Positions 6,240-6,699 of a stretch of DNA of 6,699 bases are shown here, piece after piece (the stretch's first letter is position 1; each line of letters starts with the position of its first letter). Made by a program: the position numbers and the translations under genes. The notes beneath the pieces are model-generated. The model did no database searches, was not told the origin of the DNA, and saw only the letters and a list, made by a program, of their open reading frames with translations. The DNA is from Steroidobacteraceae bacterium (GTDB taxonomy: Bacteria; Pseudomonadota; Gammaproteobacteria; Steroidobacterales; Steroidobacteraceae): assembly GCA_023253235.1 (NCBI GenBank), contig JALRHE010000292.1, forward strand, positions 1 through 6,699. The letters are read 5' to 3'.

Positions 6240-6699
6240 ACGTCGACGACGAAGACGAGCCGGTCGAGAACCTCACCCTCCTCGTCGACGACGAAGACGA
6301 GTCGACCGACGGCAACGATGGCGACGTCCAGGACTCCATCCAGCTGCGCTTCTCCCGCGTCGAGACGCTGCGCGACAAGGACTTCGCCAAGTACTCCCCC
6401 GACGAGATGCGCGAGGCCCAGCTCCTCATGTCGCGTCTCGGGGTCACCGGGCCCCGCCGCGAGTCGCTTCGTCTCGTTCCGTCCAAGCGTCGCGGTCCAC
6501 GCCACGACATGCGCGCCACGGTGCGCGAGGCGCTCGCCAACTCGGGCGAATCGATCGTGCTGCACCGCCGACGACGCAGCGATCGACAGCGACGCCTCGT
6601 CGTGCTCCTCGACATCTCCGGATCGATGGAACCGTATTCACGGGCAATGCTGCGCTTCATGCATGCCGCGCTCGTCGGTAGGCAGCGCGTCGAGGCGTT
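6188..6699 (+). CDS. CoxE-like VWA domain protein, N-terminal part (runs off right edge; start unsure)
   Basis: About 170 residues are visible with no stop before the edge. An acidic N-terminal region contains VDDEDE twice (residues 19-24 and 33-38). A helical, basic linker follows, with FSRVETLRDKDFAKYSPDEM (55-74) and RRGPRHDMRATVREAL (101-116). The von Willebrand A domain then begins at RRLVVLLDISGSMEPYSRAM (135-154), with the MIDAS metal-site motif D142-x-S144-x-S146, and breaks off at GRQRVEA. This arrangement matches CoxE-like VWA proteins, which often pair with MoxR-type AAA+ ATPases in aerobic CO dehydrogenase or xanthine dehydrogenase-type clusters, including actinobacterial ones. 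The first in-frame ATG is 6188, with an in-frame stop at 6137-6139. However, codons 1-18 have mixed third positions, while 66 of the next 70 end in G or C. The native N-terminus is probably lost at a junction near 6242. Confidence 0.75.
   Translation, partial: MTVSAVGRGPSLAVREANVDDEDEPVENLTLLVDDEDESTDGNDGDVQDSIQLRFSRVETLRDKDFAKYSPDEMREAQLLMSRLGVTGPRRESLRLVPSKRRGPRHDMRATVREALANSGESIVLHRRRRSDRQRRLVVLLDISGSMEPYSRAMLRFMHAALVGRQRVEA
6241..6301 (+). repeat. Two exact 19-base direct repeats encoding an acidic motif
   Basis: CGTCGACGACGAAGACGAG occurs at 6241-6259 and again, identically, at 6283-6301, a period of 42 bases (14 codons). In the VWA frame both copies encode VDDEDE, separated by PVENLTLL. 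The in-frame period suits a duplicated acidic tract inside a coding region. The left copy begins exactly at the inferred sequence break. Confidence 0.8.

Noticed and set aside
5608..6660. A 350-residue minus-strand reading that would extend the LOG protein at its N-terminus
   Set aside because: The extra 157 residues are Ser/Arg-rich antisense of the VWA gene. The LOG family starts at MKRLCVFCGA, and 193 residues is the normal length.
6121..6681. A plus-strand 186-residue Arg-rich open frame
   Set aside because: It starts antisense to the LOG gene and continues out of frame with the VWA coding sequence. Its low-complexity Arg/Pro-rich content is typical of a shadow frame in GC-rich DNA.
6188..6699. 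A novel phage-defence or ternary VWA system formed by the LOG and VWA genes
   Set aside because: The pair most likely sits together only because of the junction near 6242. The VWA protein looks like an ordinary CoxE-like member and no MoxR ATPase is in view.

Overview
The window holds a compact stretch of bacterial chromosome or metagenomic contig (about positions 1-6240) that looks proteobacterial, most likely gammaproteobacterial. It is joined at its right end to about 460 bases of much more GC-biased coding sequence (about 6242-6699) that looks actinobacterial. The first assignment rests on a 514-residue biosynthetic threonine ammonia-lyase with the same length and layout as the E. coli enzyme as I recall it, plus ordinary proteobacterial DUF3429, AI-2E-family and LOG-family genes with moderate GC and mixed codon use. 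The second rests on a CoxE-like von Willebrand A protein whose codons end almost only in G or C.

Layout. A partial MFS transporter runs leftward off the window edge (1-623, minus). It is divergent from a rightward gene train: a 99-residue protein of unknown function (663-962), ilvA (970-2514), an alpha/beta hydrolase (2511-3407), a secreted Sel1/TPR-like protein (3404-4039), a DUF3429 membrane protein (4049-4537) and an AI-2E-family permease (4534-5607). Gaps are at most 9 bases, and three junctions are ATGA start/stop overlaps, so this is probably one translationally coupled operon. A LOG-family nucleotide phosphoribohydrolase (5608-6189, minus) converges on the permease with zero bases between the two stop codons. 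The VWA gene (6188-6699, plus) runs off the right edge.

How the genes work together. Only ilvA has a firm metabolic role, the first step of isoleucine synthesis from threonine. The hydrolase, lipid- or ester-type in fold, is tightly coupled to it but has no obvious pathway link. The next three genes act at or outside the membrane: a periplasmic Sel1-like protein and two integral membrane proteins. I see no shared pathway and treat the group as a housekeeping operon.

No stretch over 300 bases lacks a gene. The only real non-coding space is 39 bases (624-662) between the divergent starts, which contains two perfect palindromes and a candidate sigma70 promoter. I see no tRNA, rRNA, CRISPR array, insertion sequence or convincing rho-independent terminator.

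The observation most worth checking is the break at about 6237-6242. Codon bias, strand logic and a leftover gene end all change at that point, so the junction is either a chimeric assembly or a recent recombination boundary. I did not find a convincing new biological system in this window.
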